64,000 nt of DNA from Ichthyophis bannanicus. Taxonomy: Eukaryota > Chordata > Amphibia > Gymnophiona > Ichthyophiidae. A program made the translations under genes and the position numbers. The notes under the pieces were generated by a model. The model searched no databases and was not told the origin of the DNA. It worked only from the letters and a program-made list of their open reading frames with translations. The stretch covers positions 1,922,001-1,986,000 of the forward strand of contig JAWIIG010000038.1 in the NCBI GenBank assembly GCA_033557465.1, in the 5' to 3' direction. Every line of letters starts with the position of its first letter. Position 1 is the stretch's first letter. Of the stretch, positions 42,186-53,599 are shown one piece after another.

Positions 42186-44042
42186 TCAAAGGCCCTGTGG
42201 AGGCTGAGCCTGCTGGGCCGGTTGAGGTCTAGCAGCCTTTGTTTTTTTCTGTTTGGGTGGTTGCTGACCTTTCCTGGCAAGCTGACCTGCAGAACGTCCC
42301 TGCTGAACATAAGCAGGATAAAATCTTTTCTTTTTAGAAAAGAATGGTTTCTTGAACAATCTCTTCCTAGCAGGATCAGCAGTGGACTTGGATAATCTAT
42401 CCAAGGTGGAATTTTCAGCATCTATTTCATTGGCCTTTTCCTGCCAATCTTTACCAAACAGGTTCTCACCAGTACAAGGGATATTTCCCAATTTGTCTTG
42501 TACCCAGAGCTCTAGATCAGATGCCTGGAGCCAAGCAATTCTACGTGCACTTATGGCAATAGCCGAGGTTCTGCTTATGCACTCAAAGCAGTCGAAGGCT
42601 GCACGGTTGGAAAATTTAGAAACATCTTGGGCATGTTTGACCAACGTGAGAAAATGCTGTCTTTTATCCTCAGGAAGAAAAGGACTTGAAGCCTCTAAAT
42701 CATCTGTGACCTCCTTCAGGAACATTCCCATGTAGAGACTATAGGAACTGATCCTGGCAGAAAGCATGGAAGCTTGGAAGTCCCGACGTCCAAAAGCATC
42801 CAGTTTTCTGCACTCACGTCCTGGAGGATTAGAGGCATGCCTTTTTGCACTCTTGATCCTTCTCATAGCTGACTCCACTACAATAGAGTGGTGAGGAAGC
42901 TGAGTCTTATGGAACCCAGGGCAAGGAGTGACTCGATACATAGTATCCAGTCTACGAGAATGAGGAGAGGTGGTAAGAGATGTTTCCCACATCCTTAACA
43001 TGAGATCATATAAAATCTCACGAATGGGCAAGGTAGCTGCCTCGTTAGGAGTTATGGGATATTGTAGAATTTCCAACTCCTTGGCCCTTGGCTCTGTTTC
43101 AGGGGCCACAGTAATGGACAGGCCCCAAGCCACCTCCCTGATAAAATCTTGGAAGGAAATATCCTCTGGAGGAGACATCCTGCGTTTAGGGGAGGAGGGC
43201 TCCTCTGGGAGAAGCATCGCTGCATCGACAGAACTGTCAGAATCCTCAGATTCTTCTGAGGACTCAAAGTATCGTCTGTCCGGATGCTCTTGAAGAGCCC
43301 GATACCCGTACCGACCAAAGTCGGTACCGGGAGTAACTGGTACCGGGGTATCGGTACCTGAGGTCATCGGATGACTGGGTACCGGCAAAGCAGACACCGA
43401 TGCCAATGTCGATGCTATCGGTACCGGTACCGATACCGAGGCCGGTGCCGGTACTGGTGGAATTGTCTGTCGCGGTCCCGAGGGCGTCGATGCCACAAGG
43501 AAAGCCGCCAGACTGCGTTCCATAGCCAGAACTCTCTGGTCTATCGACACTGCCAATGCCTGGATGTCGGTACCGGAGGAGACCGCCGGTATCCCAGAGC
43601 ATGGCACCAGTAGTTCTGCCGAGGTCGAGGCCTCGAGAACATCCTAGAACCCCGATAATGCTTTGGAAGCCGAAGCCTCCTGCCGGGGTAATTTTGCCGG
43701 TGCAGAATCCTCGAGGGCAACGCCAGAGGCATCTCGATGCTTAGAAGGAGATCTACCCTTTGAGGACCGGCTGGATTTATGTTTAGTTACCTGAGATCCA
43801 CGGGAGGAAGAAGAAGCCCTGGAAGACGTCGATGCCACCGAAGCTGCATCAGACGGAAACAGGGTACTGAGCTTAGCAGCTCAGTTCTGCCGACCTCTTT
43901 TAGACATCATGGCACAGGACATACAATCCGTGATGGAGTGGTCAGGACCTAAACATTTTAGACACCATTCATGGGTGTCGGTGACGGAAATGGTACCGCC
44001 ACACTTGGTGCACTTTTTGAAACCTGAGGCAGGTTTCTCCAT
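42186..44042 (-). pseudogene. DIRS gag-like protein, two internal stops
   Basis: One frame from ATG at 44042 (MEKPASGFKKCTKCGG) to a stop at 42186, 618 codons. The N-terminus has a zinc-finger-like pattern C-x2-C ... C-x2-C ... C-x2-C (44012-43915). Then comes a Ser/Arg-rich stretch (STSSRASSSSRGSQ), a Pro/Val/Ser-rich low-complexity region coded by repeated GGTACC words (43290-43620), an acidic block (ESSEESEDSDSS), and the conserved helical part (SAMRRIKSAKRHAS ... SLYMGMFLKEV), ending in a basic tail. Stops occur near 43886 (TGA) and at 43644-43646 (TAG). Assignment to gag follows from position and family resemblance. Confidence 0.8.
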
Positions 44043-44269
44043 GGTAAGGAAAGGTTTTTGGGCCTAAGGCCCAAAAAGGCGCGTGCACCTGAAGAAAAAG
44101 AAAAAAAGAGTATATATATATATATATTTTTTTTTTTACAGAAATAAGAGAAAAATCTGGCGGTACCGGTAGAGCGTCGAGGAAGGCAGACGCGACCACA
44201 AAAAAGAAATAAATAAAAAAGAATTCTTCTGCGGTGACAGGAACACGACCTGCTGGCTCCGCGGAAAAA

Positions 44270-44437
44270 GAAGAACTGGAGAGAGGCAGTTGGGAAAGGC
44301 AGGAAGGCAGCACACAGGCACTGTGGGATGCTCCCAAAGCTTTCAAATTGGATGCTGGGGAGCGTTCCCGCGCAGGCTCCGTCGGTACCGACGATACCCA
44401 TATGTGATGACTACATTCCTGCTTGTTCCTGGAGATA
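44270..44437. repeat. DIRS inverted terminal repeat, right
   Basis: Ends CTGCTTGTTCCTGGAGATA at 44437. Read in reverse complement it matches the left repeat from TCTCC inward, including TATGGGTATCGTCGGTACCG and TGGGAGCATCCCACAG, but it lacks the first ~28 bp of the left end. Such asymmetric inverted repeats are normal for DIRS. Confidence 0.9.
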
Positions 44438-45388
44438 AACTATTACACTAAGATCATCAATACCTCTATCAATCACCCAAGAGAACTATTTGACATAGTC
44501 AAGAGCCTCACACAACCACCCAACAACCACAACCAAACTCCTGCTGTCAACCACCACCAACTAGCTGTTCAGTACAAGCATCTACACCCCCACCAGGATC
44601 TGAACACCTCCTTTCCCACCACCATTCCACATGATACCACCTACTGGTCACCTTTTTGAAAGATCACTAGCAAAGAGTTTGAAAACATCCTAACAAAGCT
44701 CAACACCTCCACCTCACCATTTGACCCATGCCTAGCTAACTGGATTAAAGCTTCAAAGATCCAACTCAGCCCATTCCTCACCAAACTAACAAACTAAACT
44801 CTACAATATGGAATAATGCCAAACTGCCTCAAGCTGTTCTCTATCCTCCCCACCTTAAAGAAACCAAGTCTCGACCCTTCAGACCCCGCATCTTACAGAT
44901 CCATCGCCAGTCTCCCCTTCCTAGCAAAAATCATCAAAAAAACTGTACATCTCCAGCTTCAAGACCACATTGATGAGAACTAGGCACAAGCACCTCCAAA
45001 TTATACTAATAAACCCAAGATGTACCCCAAGGTTCCACACTCTCCGCACCTCTCTTCAACTTATATCTCCAACCCATATCTGCAGGATCATTAAAATTCA
45101 CAAGATCCACTTCGATATTTATGCCGATGACATTTTGCTATACTGTCCACCACACACTAAGGAACCATCATACACACGAATTCAGGTCTGCTTCAAAGAT
45201 GTCTCCAACTGGCTTATGACGTACAATCTATTAATAAATTGCAAAAAGACTGAAGCTATATTCATTATAAGGGACTCATCATTCACCCCTTCAACCACAA
45301 TCACACTAAACAACACACAGATAAATACCTAGGGATTACTCTTGACCAGCAACTCTCCTTCAAAGCTAATGTAACAATAACAGACAAA
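44438..45388 (+). pseudogene. old L2-clade LINE ORF2, 3' half
   Basis: Continues 35930-37175: NYYTKIINTSINHPRELFDIVKSL at once after the DIRS end, then broken reverse transcriptase blocks (SLPFLAKIIKK near 44920, HFDIYADDILLYCPP at 45110-45150 with YADD, NCKKTEAIFII near 45240-45270). The region around 44985-45010 skips the FIDISSAFD block, so an internal deletion has removed part of the polymerase. It stops near 45388, where CR1 sequence begins; the C-terminus is missing. Confidence 0.8.
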
Positions 45389-45989
45389 AGGGGACTGCTA
45401 CTTCTGGAGACAGATCTGCAATTGTAAGTATTTACTTCTGGAAATTTTTATAAATCTTAGGGAAAAAGGAATCCTTTAGATTAAAGCTGATTAATCTGTG
45501 AACCCAGTGTATCTGTTAAATCAGTCAGGCCCTAGTAGCAGCAAAGAGCTTTCAGTTTAAATTTAAAACACAGCAGAGAGCTTTCTAGTTAAATTTAGAC
45601 CCCAAGACTCCCTCTATCCAAGCAAGGGCTGTGGGACTCCCCCTGGAAATTGGTCACAGATTACTTTAGAAGCACAGGACAGGGTACTGTGTAGCAGCCA
45701 GCTCTTCATAGGTCTTCTTTCCCTCCCTCCCTCCCCAACACCCACACACCCCTGGGATAATCGTAGCTTTATAGGTGCTTAAACCTCTTAAAGGAAAGGA
45801 GGTGCCATATTCACTCTCAGGTGCAGCTGTTTATCCTCATCAGGCATACATTAAGGACCTGAGATAAATTAAGCTTCAGGTAAACAAAATACATTAAACG
45901 TATTAGGTATAGTTTTATTTGTATAAGTATCCCCAGCAACTCTTAGTAAGTAAAGAACTTAAATATCTAAACACAACCTAAACTAAAAT

Positions 45990-46906
45990 TCAGACAGCAG
46001 TCCAGCAGCGAGATGAGGGCTTTCCAGTCTTTTGCATTGAGTGTCACATGTATGATTTTCTCCCAATTGGCGAGGGGTCTTACGTGTGCACTAGGTGCAA
46101 GGAGCTCTTTGTTCTCAGGGAACAAGTCCGATCTCTGGAGGCTAGAGTAGCAGACTTGGAGGACATAAGGAAGACAGAAAGGTACATAGATGAGACCTAC
46201 AGGGATATAGTCCTGAAGTCCACCTCCAGTCTGGCAGCATCCCTGTTGCCATGGAGGAGAGAGGTCACGTGACAGGAGAGCATCACCCTGGTGTGGCAGG
46301 AAGTGATCCTTAGCTAGGACCTGTCCTCCAGGTGATGTAAAATCCTCTCGTACCGAGGAAATTTCTCCAGGGCCATGTGCCCAGGAGGGAAGGGTTAGGA
46401 CAACTGTTATAGTTGGTGATTCGATCATTAGGCATGTAGATAACTGAGTGGCTGGTGGACGTGAGGATTGCCTAGTAACATGCCTACCTGGTGCGAAGGT
46501 AGCAGACCTCACACGCCACCTAAACAAGGTCTTAGATAGTGCTGGGGAGGAGTCTGCTGTCTTGGTACATATCGGTACCAATGACAAAGGAAAATGTGGT
46601 AGGGAGGTTCTGGAGGCTAAATTTAGGATTTTAGTTAGGAAGTTGAAATCCAGAACTTCCAGGGTAGCTTTCTACAAAATGCTTCCCATTCCACGCGCAG
46701 GACCCAAAAGGCAGGCAGAGCTCCGGAGTCTCAATGCGCGGATGAGACGATGGTGCAAGGATGAGGGTTTTGGATTTGTTAGGAACTGGGGAACATTCTG
46801 GGAAAAGGAGGGGCTCTTCCGAAGGGATGGGCTTCACCTTAACCAGGATGGAACCAGGTTGCTGGCATTAACCTTTAAAAAGGAGAGAGAGCAGCTTTTA
46901 AACTAG
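45990..46906 (+). pseudogene. CR1 ORF1: zinc finger and SGNH esterase-like domain
   Basis: The N-terminus has FCIECHMYDF and YVCTRCKELF, a C-x2-C/C-x2-C zinc-binding pair, then a coiled coil (LREQVRSLEARVADLEDI). After a frameshift near 46270-46400 comes VIVGDSIIRHVDN, the GDS nucleophile block of the SGNH/GDSL fold, a TGA at 46445-46447, and in the same frame the rest: AVLVHIGTNDKGKCG (GTND block) and GLHLNQDGTRLL (catalytic DxxH-type block, here DGLHLN). CR1 ORF1 proteins with this esterase are known; its role in transposition is unsettled. Broken by at least one stop and one frameshift. Confidence 0.85.
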
Positions 46907-46944
46907 ATAATAGGGGAGAGCTGACAGTCGCCCAAGAGCTCATG

Positions 46945-47420
46945 GTTTGGAACAATGTATCATTTACGGACATTACCCAGTTCAGAATGGCGCTGAAACA
47001 CCACCTCTTCCTCCAGCACTACTCTCATAATGAGGACAGACAACAGCCATCTACCCTCAATCACCAAAGCAACCGCCCCAAAACACCTACAACGCACAGC
47101 CCCAGTCTGGCACAGTAGCACACCGGACTCCCGGTCAGGCACATGTATATAGTCACTTAACCTGTAAATAGTAGCTAGGCAGCACGTTCGCTACTGTACT
47201 GCCATTGGCCCTACTGCCTAGCCTGTATTCTAACTACCTAAATGAATAGCCAAGCTACAGCACATCTTGTACATAGTTACCCCAGTTAGTCCAACTTGCC
47301 ACACCCTGTTTCTTGTAAATCCAGTATGGGAGCCGCCTGTACTGTACAAACCTGCTGTTAACTGTAAACCGAGCTGACTTTAAAAAGCACGGTATAGAAA
47401 AGACATTAAATAAATAAAAT
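46945..47420 (+). mobile_element. L2-clade LINE 3' end inserted in the CR1 linker
   Basis: Begins around WNNVSFTDITQFRMALKHHL, the L2-clade C-terminus, with its stop near 47160. The 3' UTR ends GTAAACCGAGCTGAC ... AGCACGGTATAGAAAAG and AAATAAATAAAA. CR1 sequence resumes at CTACCAAAAGAATGAAG (47421). Confidence 0.8.
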
Positions 47421-47582
47421 ACTACCAAAAGAATGAAGTTAGGGCATATCAGCAGAGAGGTTCCAATAAAGACAAAAGTAGCCATAATGCCCTTGAGTAC
47501 GGAGCAGACAGAGCTTAAAGATTCCAAATTATACCTGTCTACCGATAGCCAGATTAATATGAATAAAATACAGTCTTAAAAA

Positions 47583-50170
47583 TGCTTGTATGCAAATGCT
47601 AGAAGTCTGAAAAATAAGATGGGAGAGTTAGAATATATTGCACTAAATGAGAGGTTAGGTATGGTTGATATCTCAGAGACATGGTGGAAGGAGGACAACC
47701 AGTGGGACACTGTGATACCTGGGTACAAACTATATCGCAATAATAGAACTGATCAAATTGGTGGAGGGGTTGCGCTCTATGTTAGAGAGGGCACTAAGTC
47801 AGAAAGGATTAAAGTTTTGCAGGAAACAAAATTTGCTGTAAAATCTTTATGGACTGAAATTCCATGTAAAAACGGGAAGGCGATGGCAGTGGGGGTGTAC
47901 TAAAGTTACAGCACAGTAAAAATAATGGGTGATTTAAATTACCCCAGTATTGACTGGGTCAGTGTCACGGCAGGACATGCTAGGGAGATAAAGTTTCTAA
48001 ATGAACTAAATGTTTCTTGGAGCAGCTGTTTCATGAATGGACCAGAGGGGAAGCCATTTTGGACGTAGTCCTTAGTGGAATACCAGATCTGGTGCAAGAG
48101 ATAAGGGTTTTGAGGCTACCTGGCAATAGTGATCATAGCATGATCGTGTTTGATTTAATTAATGGAGGAGGGATGGTAAGGAAATGCACAGTACTACCTT
48201 TTAGCTTTCGAAAGGGAGACTATGATAAAATGAGGAAAATTGTTAAAAAAAAAACCTAAAAGGAGCAGTTGCAAAGGTTAAAGACTTACATCAAGCTTGG
48301 GTGTTGTTTAAAAATACTATCTTGGAAGCCCAGACCAGCTGTATTCCATGCTTTAAGAAAAGTGGAAGGAAGTTCAAAAAACTGCCAGAATGATTTAAAG
48401 GTGAGGTCAGACAGGCTGTGGTTGCCAAAAAAGCTTCTTTCAGGAAATGGAAAAAAGAGCCAAAACTGGAAACAGCACAAGCACTGGCAAGTTAAATGTA
48501 AGGCATTGATAAGGCAGGCAAAGAGAGAATTTGAGAAGAAACTTGCTATGGAAGCAAAAATGTGCAATAAAGACTTTTTCAGGTACATTTGTAGCAAAAT
48601 ATTTGTGAGAGAGTCAGTTGGATCATTAGATGATAGAGGGGTAAAGTGGGCACTAAAAGGGGACCAGGCCATAGCGGAGAGAATGAATGAATTCTTTGCT
48701 TTGGTCTTTACTGAGGAAGATGTAGGGATGTTACCCATGACCGAAATGATATTTCAAAGTGATGCCACAGAAGAATTGAAAGAAATATCAATACACCTGG
48801 AAGATGTATTACAACTATTTGATAAACTGAAGAGTAGCAAATCACCTGGACTGGATGGTATACATCCAAGGGCGTTGAAAGAACTGAAGTATGAGATTAC
48901 AGAACTACTATTACTAATCTGTGAACTATCATTAAAATCATCTGTAATACCTGAAGATTGGAGGATGGCCAATGTAACGCCAATTTTTAAAAAGGGATCC
49001 AGGGGTGATCCGGGAAACTACAGACCAGTGAGCCTGACGTCAGTACTGAGAAAAATGGTGGAAACCATCATAAAGAACAACATTACTGAACATGTAGATA
49101 GTGATGGCTTAATGGGAGACAGCCAACATGGCTTTAGCCAAGGACGGTCTTACTAATCTGTTGTTTTTTTTGAAGGTATGAATAAACAGGTGGACAAAGG
49201 TGAGTCGGTTGATATAGTGTATCTGGATTTTCAGAAAGCCTTTGACAAGGTCCCTCATGAGAAACTCCTGGCGAAATTTAAAAATCATGGGATAGGAGGC
49301 AGTGCACTATTGTGGATCAGGAGCTGGTTAAAAGATAGAAAGCAGAGGGTAGAGCTAAATGGCCAATTTTCCCAATGGAGAAAGGTGAACAGTGAAGTAC
49401 CCCAGGAATCTATGCTGGGTCTACTGCTTTTTAACATATTCGTAAATGACCTGGAAATGGGAATAACGAGTGAGGTAATCAAATTTGCAGATGACAAAAT
49501 TATTCAAAGTTGTTAAAATCTATTAGGATTGTGAAAAATTGCAAGAGGACCTTGATAAAATGGAAGACTGGACATCCAAATGGCAGATGAAATTTAATGT
49601 GGACAAGTGCGAAGTTATGCACCTAGGAAAGAACAACCAAAATTATGGTTACACGGTGCAAGGTTCCACATTAGGAACCATCACCCAGATTTAGGCATCA
49701 TCATGGATAACATGTTAAAAACCTGTCCAGTGTGCAGCGGCGGCCAGAAAAGCAAATAGGATGCTAGGAGTCATAAGGAAAGGAATGGAGAATAAAACAA
49801 AGGATTTTATAATGCCTCTGTATAGATCCATGGTGCGACCTCACCATGAATATCGTGTTCAGTTCTGAGTGACGTATCTTAAAAAGGATATAGTGTTATT
49901 AGAAAAGGTACAGAGAAGAGCCGCCAAAATGGTAAAGGGGATGGAAGGATATCCTTATGAAGAGCGACTAAAAATGTTAGGGCTCTTCAAACCTGGAAAA
50001 GAGATGGCTGAGGGGAGATATGATAGAGGTCTATAAATTAATGAATAGAGTGGAACGGGTAAAGGTAGATTGATTGTTTACACCATCAAAATATAGAAAC
50101 ACTAGGGGACATGCAATGAAGCTACAGGGTAACCTATTTAAGACTAATAAGAGAAAATATTTTTTCACTC
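47583..50170 (+). pseudogene. CR1 ORF2: endonuclease and reverse transcriptase (broken)
   Basis: Starts LYANARSLKNKMGELEY and runs in pieces. Endonuclease: VDISETWW, GGGVALYVREG, then a break, MGDLNYPSIDW-like at 47925-47955 and GNSDHSMIVF at 48124-48153. Reverse transcriptase: SPGLDGIHPRAL, FKKGSRGDPGNYRPVSL, a TAA-terminated frame at 49156, then IVYLDFQKAFDKVPH, VPQESMLGLLLFNIFVNDL (the family's VPQGS has become VPQES) and IKFADDKI (FADD). The C-terminus ([17 protein letters not shown] at 49588 onward) is frameshifted. Same family as the copy at 59290-60205. Confidence 0.85.
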
Positions 50171-50185
50171 AACGTGTAATCAAGT

Positions 50186-50754
50186 CACCACCACAAGCAG
50201 AGGGTTGAACATGTTCTAATACTGCACAACGGAAATCCATAAAAACATGCTGGAATTTCCAACAATGTTGAATAAAGGGAGTATTATCCTAACCTCTGGA
50301 AATGCGACTTTTATACTCTGTGAGATGAATCCGCCAGGGACAAAGAGACTTGCTCACATACATCAACGCACAGGGGCAAATTAAGACATATACGACACTG
50401 GACAAAGTACAATCACCAGAAAATCGCAAAAAAATGGTACGTAGGCCCGGCAACTGTATAAAGGACAAAACTGACATCGCTGACAAGCAGAGAGACCCAG
50501 ATGTGTGTCCGATGAAACAGATATAGGATAAGATGGCACCAAAATGTAGCTCAAATTACACACACAATGATATGAAAACAGGGGAAGATTACTGAAAATC
50601 TCATGGTTCTGCAATATGAACCAATACTGCTGGATGATACGGTGAACTTGGTAAATACAAGAGGAAAATAGTGGGATACATACAGGTCGAGACACATTCG
50701 GCCGGCAAACTTGGCATCCTACAGAGTCCAACAAAGCATCCCAATCAGAAAATC
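50186..50754. other. unassigned sequence
   Basis: No recognised repeat. The minus frame 50381-50875 runs into the CR1 tail at its N-terminus, so it is chimeric and not a gene. Confidence 0.4.
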
Positions 50755-51137
50755 TAGCTCTAAGAACATAAGATATGCCATACTGGGTCAGACCAAGGTC
50801 CATCAAGCCCAGTATCCTGTTTCCAACAGTGGCCAATCTAGGTGATACGTACCTAGCAGTTTCCCCAAAAGACACAGGTTCCGCAATGCTTGTACTGGGT
50901 CAAGCATTGATATCCTGGGTCCCTTCTTAATAATGGTTTATGGACCTTTCCTCCAGGAACTTGTCCAAACCTTTTTTAAACCCAGCTACACTAACAGCCT
51001 TTACTACATCCTCAGGTAACAAATTCCAGAGTTTGATTACACGTTGAGTGAAAAAATATTTTGTTCTATTGGTCTTAAATAGTTTACCCTGTAGCTTCAT
51101 TGCATGTCCCCTAGTCTTTCTATATTCTGATAACGTA
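50755..51137 (-). mobile_element. CR1 3' end
   Basis: Minus-strand match to 59838-60205: the 3' UTR words TGCCATACTGGGTCAGACC and CCAACAGTGGCCAATCTAGG, preceded on that strand by the coding end with [19 protein letters not shown]. Closely similar to the + copy at 59290-60205, so recent relative to the CR1 at 45389. Confidence 0.9.
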
Positions 51138-51196
51138 AAATAGCTCTAAGGTCGCTATTTGCACACAAGCAAAGGGGTAGCCATGATTTGTTGGGA

Positions 51197-51325
51197 TATG
51201 GAGTCAAATGATGAGGCTTAGGCGATCACAGACTGGAGATTAGGGGTCGCTTTTTGATCCCTTTTGATGCCTCCATTTTCCCTTCATTACTGTATAGTTT
51301 TTCTAAATGTGTTTTTTGTGACATG
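51197..51325 (+). repeat. PLE direct repeat, left
   Basis: GGGATATGGAGTCAAATGAT ... TAAATGTGTTTTTTGTGAC; paired with 52628-52762, with a moderate number of differences. Confidence 0.85.
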
Positions 51326-51839
51326 TATGATCAGAGCATCAGTGATTTGGGATTGTTGTGGCTGAAGCAAAAAGACCCTTCCAGGGGAAATGGCTATTAG
51401 TACTGAAGAAGCTCAAGTGACTGTTGTTTGGGTTGCGGCATTCTAAGGGATTGAAAGTTTAAAGCTATGGCTGTCCTGACTCAGCTTAGAACAGCGAACA
51501 CCTGAGTGATAACATTTGATAGTGCTATAGAAGGACTAGCTCTTCAATAGCTCAGAAAAGCCTAGAGCAGTTTCTCTAGGTATGTGCCAGGTACGGTCCA
51601 CCACCCTGTTCTCCCACTTCCTCTCCAATTTGTTTTATCCGCCCGGCCATGCAAATGGATCCTCTTAATCTCCTTCATTTATTTTTGTTGTCTACCCTTA
51701 AAGTTAACCAATCTCTTCTTTATTTCATCTTATTTGATCCATCTGCTTGAAGACAAGAAGTTCAGTCCTTCCAGGGGCCCTGTCATTAACGTGGTTCATC
51801 AAATTCTCCAGCAGGAGCAACGATAGATTTATGATCGTT

Positions 51840-52030
51840 GTACAGTTATTTTATTTATTTAATTTATTTATTTAACATTTTCTTCTATACCGCGCTATTA
51901 AAATCAGCGCGGTGTACATCGAACAAGAATACTGCAATGTATACAAATAACATTGAGTTTACAAATAACAGGGAATTGAACATGGGGGAGAAAACGGGGA
52001 AACTAAATACATATTAAATATTCCTTCTAG
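51840..52030 (-). mobile_element. L2-type 3' tail
   Basis: On the minus strand: TGTACACCGCGCTGATTTTA, ATAGCGCGGTATAGAAG and a tail of AAATAAATAAA-type units. The stem CCGCGCT/AGCGCGG is perfect. Confidence 0.7.
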
Positions 52031-52325
52031 TCTTAATGCTGAAGCAGAATGGAATATATTTTATCATTGATCTTCTGTTTACCAGATGATTTCCATACTG
52101 GATCAGTTGCTTGGAGTGGTACTTCTCCCTGTGGTATTTCCCTGAGGCAGTTCCCATATTTTTTATGTTAATAATTGTTGATTGTTTTTGCATGTGTGGA
52201 GTATGGATGCCTTTAAGATGATGTCATCCTCTACGCTTATTCTAGCACCTCAGGTGTTTGGTATTTAATGGTGCTTGCACAAATGAGTGATGAGCATCGG
52301 TGTGTAGCAGCTAAACTGTATTGTG

Positions 52326-52371
52326 GCTTCTGACGCAAGCTCGTTGTTGAGCTGAAACATCGATGTCAAGC
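52326..52371 (+). ncRNA. hammerhead ribozyme-like motif (PLE)
   Basis: Stem I GCTT (52326-52329) / AAGC (52368-52371). Core CTGACGCA at 52330-52337. Stem II AGCTC (52338-52342) / GAGCT (52349-52353), loop GTTGTT. GAA at 52354-52356. Stem III ACAT/ATGT (52357-52360, 52363-52366) with only CG between, so it is more stable as a dimer. Cleavage-site C at 52367 follows GT (GUC triplet). Everything is present, with one extra base in the core relative to the standard CTGANGA. Confidence 0.65.
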
Positions 52372-52627
52372 AAGGCTACGCAGTTATTTTTTATGCCATC
52401 TTAGAAGTTACTTTGTTTCCCTGACTGATCATATCCATCTTGGAGACACGCCACTTTCTACCCACATTTTTGGATGTGGTACAAGTTTACACTGGATGCC
52501 ATAAGGGTGCACCGATAAAGCTAAGTGGCTCTTTTGTATTTTTTCCTCTGAAGTGAATTCTTTTAGTGTAATTTAAAAACTTTATTTAAATACATTTTTG
52601 GTAAATTAATTAAAAGTTTATACCATT

Positions 52628-52762
52628 GTTGGGATATGGAGTCAAATGATGAGGCTTAGGTGATTATAGACCCGAGGTTAGGGGTCACCTTTTGATGCCT
52701 GTTAATGGCTCCATTTTCCCTTCATTACTATAAAGCTTTTCTAAATGTGTTTTTTGTGACCT
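52628..52762 (+). repeat. PLE direct repeat, right
   Basis: Partner of 51197-51325. Confidence 0.85.
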
Positions 52763-53599
52763 GGCTTTTTGTGTGCTGTGTAGTTTCTCAGGGGTCTTTT
52801 TTGATATGCTGTGTCTTTTCTCACTTTCCAATCGTACAAGTGGCACTTAAAAGCCCAGCTGGACTCATGGTGAATAGCAATGTGACATGGTAGGGGCAGT
52901 TTTACAGACAATCGTGGCCAAAGCAATGGCTCTAAGTGGCCATCTTAGTGTAGCGCCGAGCATGAGATTGGACAATAATCACTTTTTCTTAAAATTTTCA
53001 ATGCTATTTCTTCTACATGTCCACAAAATTATGGTTCACTTCTTATACTTCCCTTCTTAGTCCTTCCTGATTGTCTCAGAAATCGTGTGCTTTTCTAAAC
53101 CAAAGACCATTTCTATAAATGAGTCTATTTCTCTGACTACAGGGTTTTTTTTGGCTTGCAGACAAGGGTATTATGATCAATGAACTTGTTTCATACATCG
53201 ACTTCAAAACTAGATTTAAATCTATGCCTTCTTTTTGCAGCTTTGGCTAAGTATTCCAAGAATATTGCCTCTATGAGGTCAATTTTATAAGGGATGCATG
53301 GAATATTATCTGTGCAGTTGGCGATTGTTATTCTGTAAGCGCACGTGTAAGTCCCATCACGCATACTTTCCCTTGGAGGGTGCACAAGGTCAGAGCTTGG
53401 GCGGAGTGTTAGCAGGGCCTCACTTTATGTGCATGAGGTACAGAGTAGCTGTGGGAACCTATGCTAGCTCTAGAGCAGGTGTAACTGCTGCGGCTATGTT
53501 AAAGTATGCAAGTATGCGTCTACTTCAAAAAGTATGCACATGCTTTATTTTATAAAATAGGCCCTGATTGCATCGCTTGGTAACGCATGTTGACGAACA

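Larger units (their letters stand above)
37176..44437 (-). mobile_element. DIRS-like retrotransposon (tyrosine recombinase type)
   Basis: Inverted terminal repeats of ~170-200 bp enclose, on the minus strand, gag, reverse transcriptase-RNase H and a tyrosine recombinase. An internal complementary region at 37451-37547 holds the complement of both ends joined together, the hallmark of DIRS. There is no target duplication: the host LINE reads AAGAAA directly into AACTATTAC when 37176-44437 is removed. About 7.26 kb as it stands, ~5.7 kb without the nested LINE (38553-40115). The reading frames are broken. DIRS replicates through a circular DNA that the recombinase inserts. Confidence 0.92.
45389..50185 (+). 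mobile_element. CR1 LINE, nearly full length, inactive
   Basis: 5' UTR about 45389-45985, ORF1 about 45990-46906, ORF2 47583-50170, in the normal CR1 order. An L2-type tail (46945-47420) lies in the linker. The 3' end is lost: coding sequence stops near 50185 without the CR1 3' UTR. Many frameshifts and stops. Confidence 0.85.
51138..52980 (+). mobile_element. Penelope-like element with direct terminal repeats
   Basis: A ~125-bp segment occurs twice in the same orientation (51197-51325 and 52628-52762; shared words GGGATATGGAGTCAAATGAT and CTCCATTTTCCCTTCATTAC). The stretch between holds a hammerhead-like motif (52326-52371) and an L2-type tail insertion (51840-52030). Direct pLTR-like repeats with an embedded hammerhead fit the PLE layout. 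No polymerase or GIY-YIG frame survives. Outer limits are approximate. Confidence 0.55.

Noticed and set aside
46448..46906. Host esterase/lipase gene
   Set aside because: The SGNH motifs belong to CR1 ORF1: a zinc finger and coiled coil precede it and the CR1 endonuclease follows.
50381..50875. A 164-codon minus-strand gene
   Set aside because: Its N-terminus is the reverse complement of a CR1 3' UTR, so the frame is a chimera of repeat and flank.
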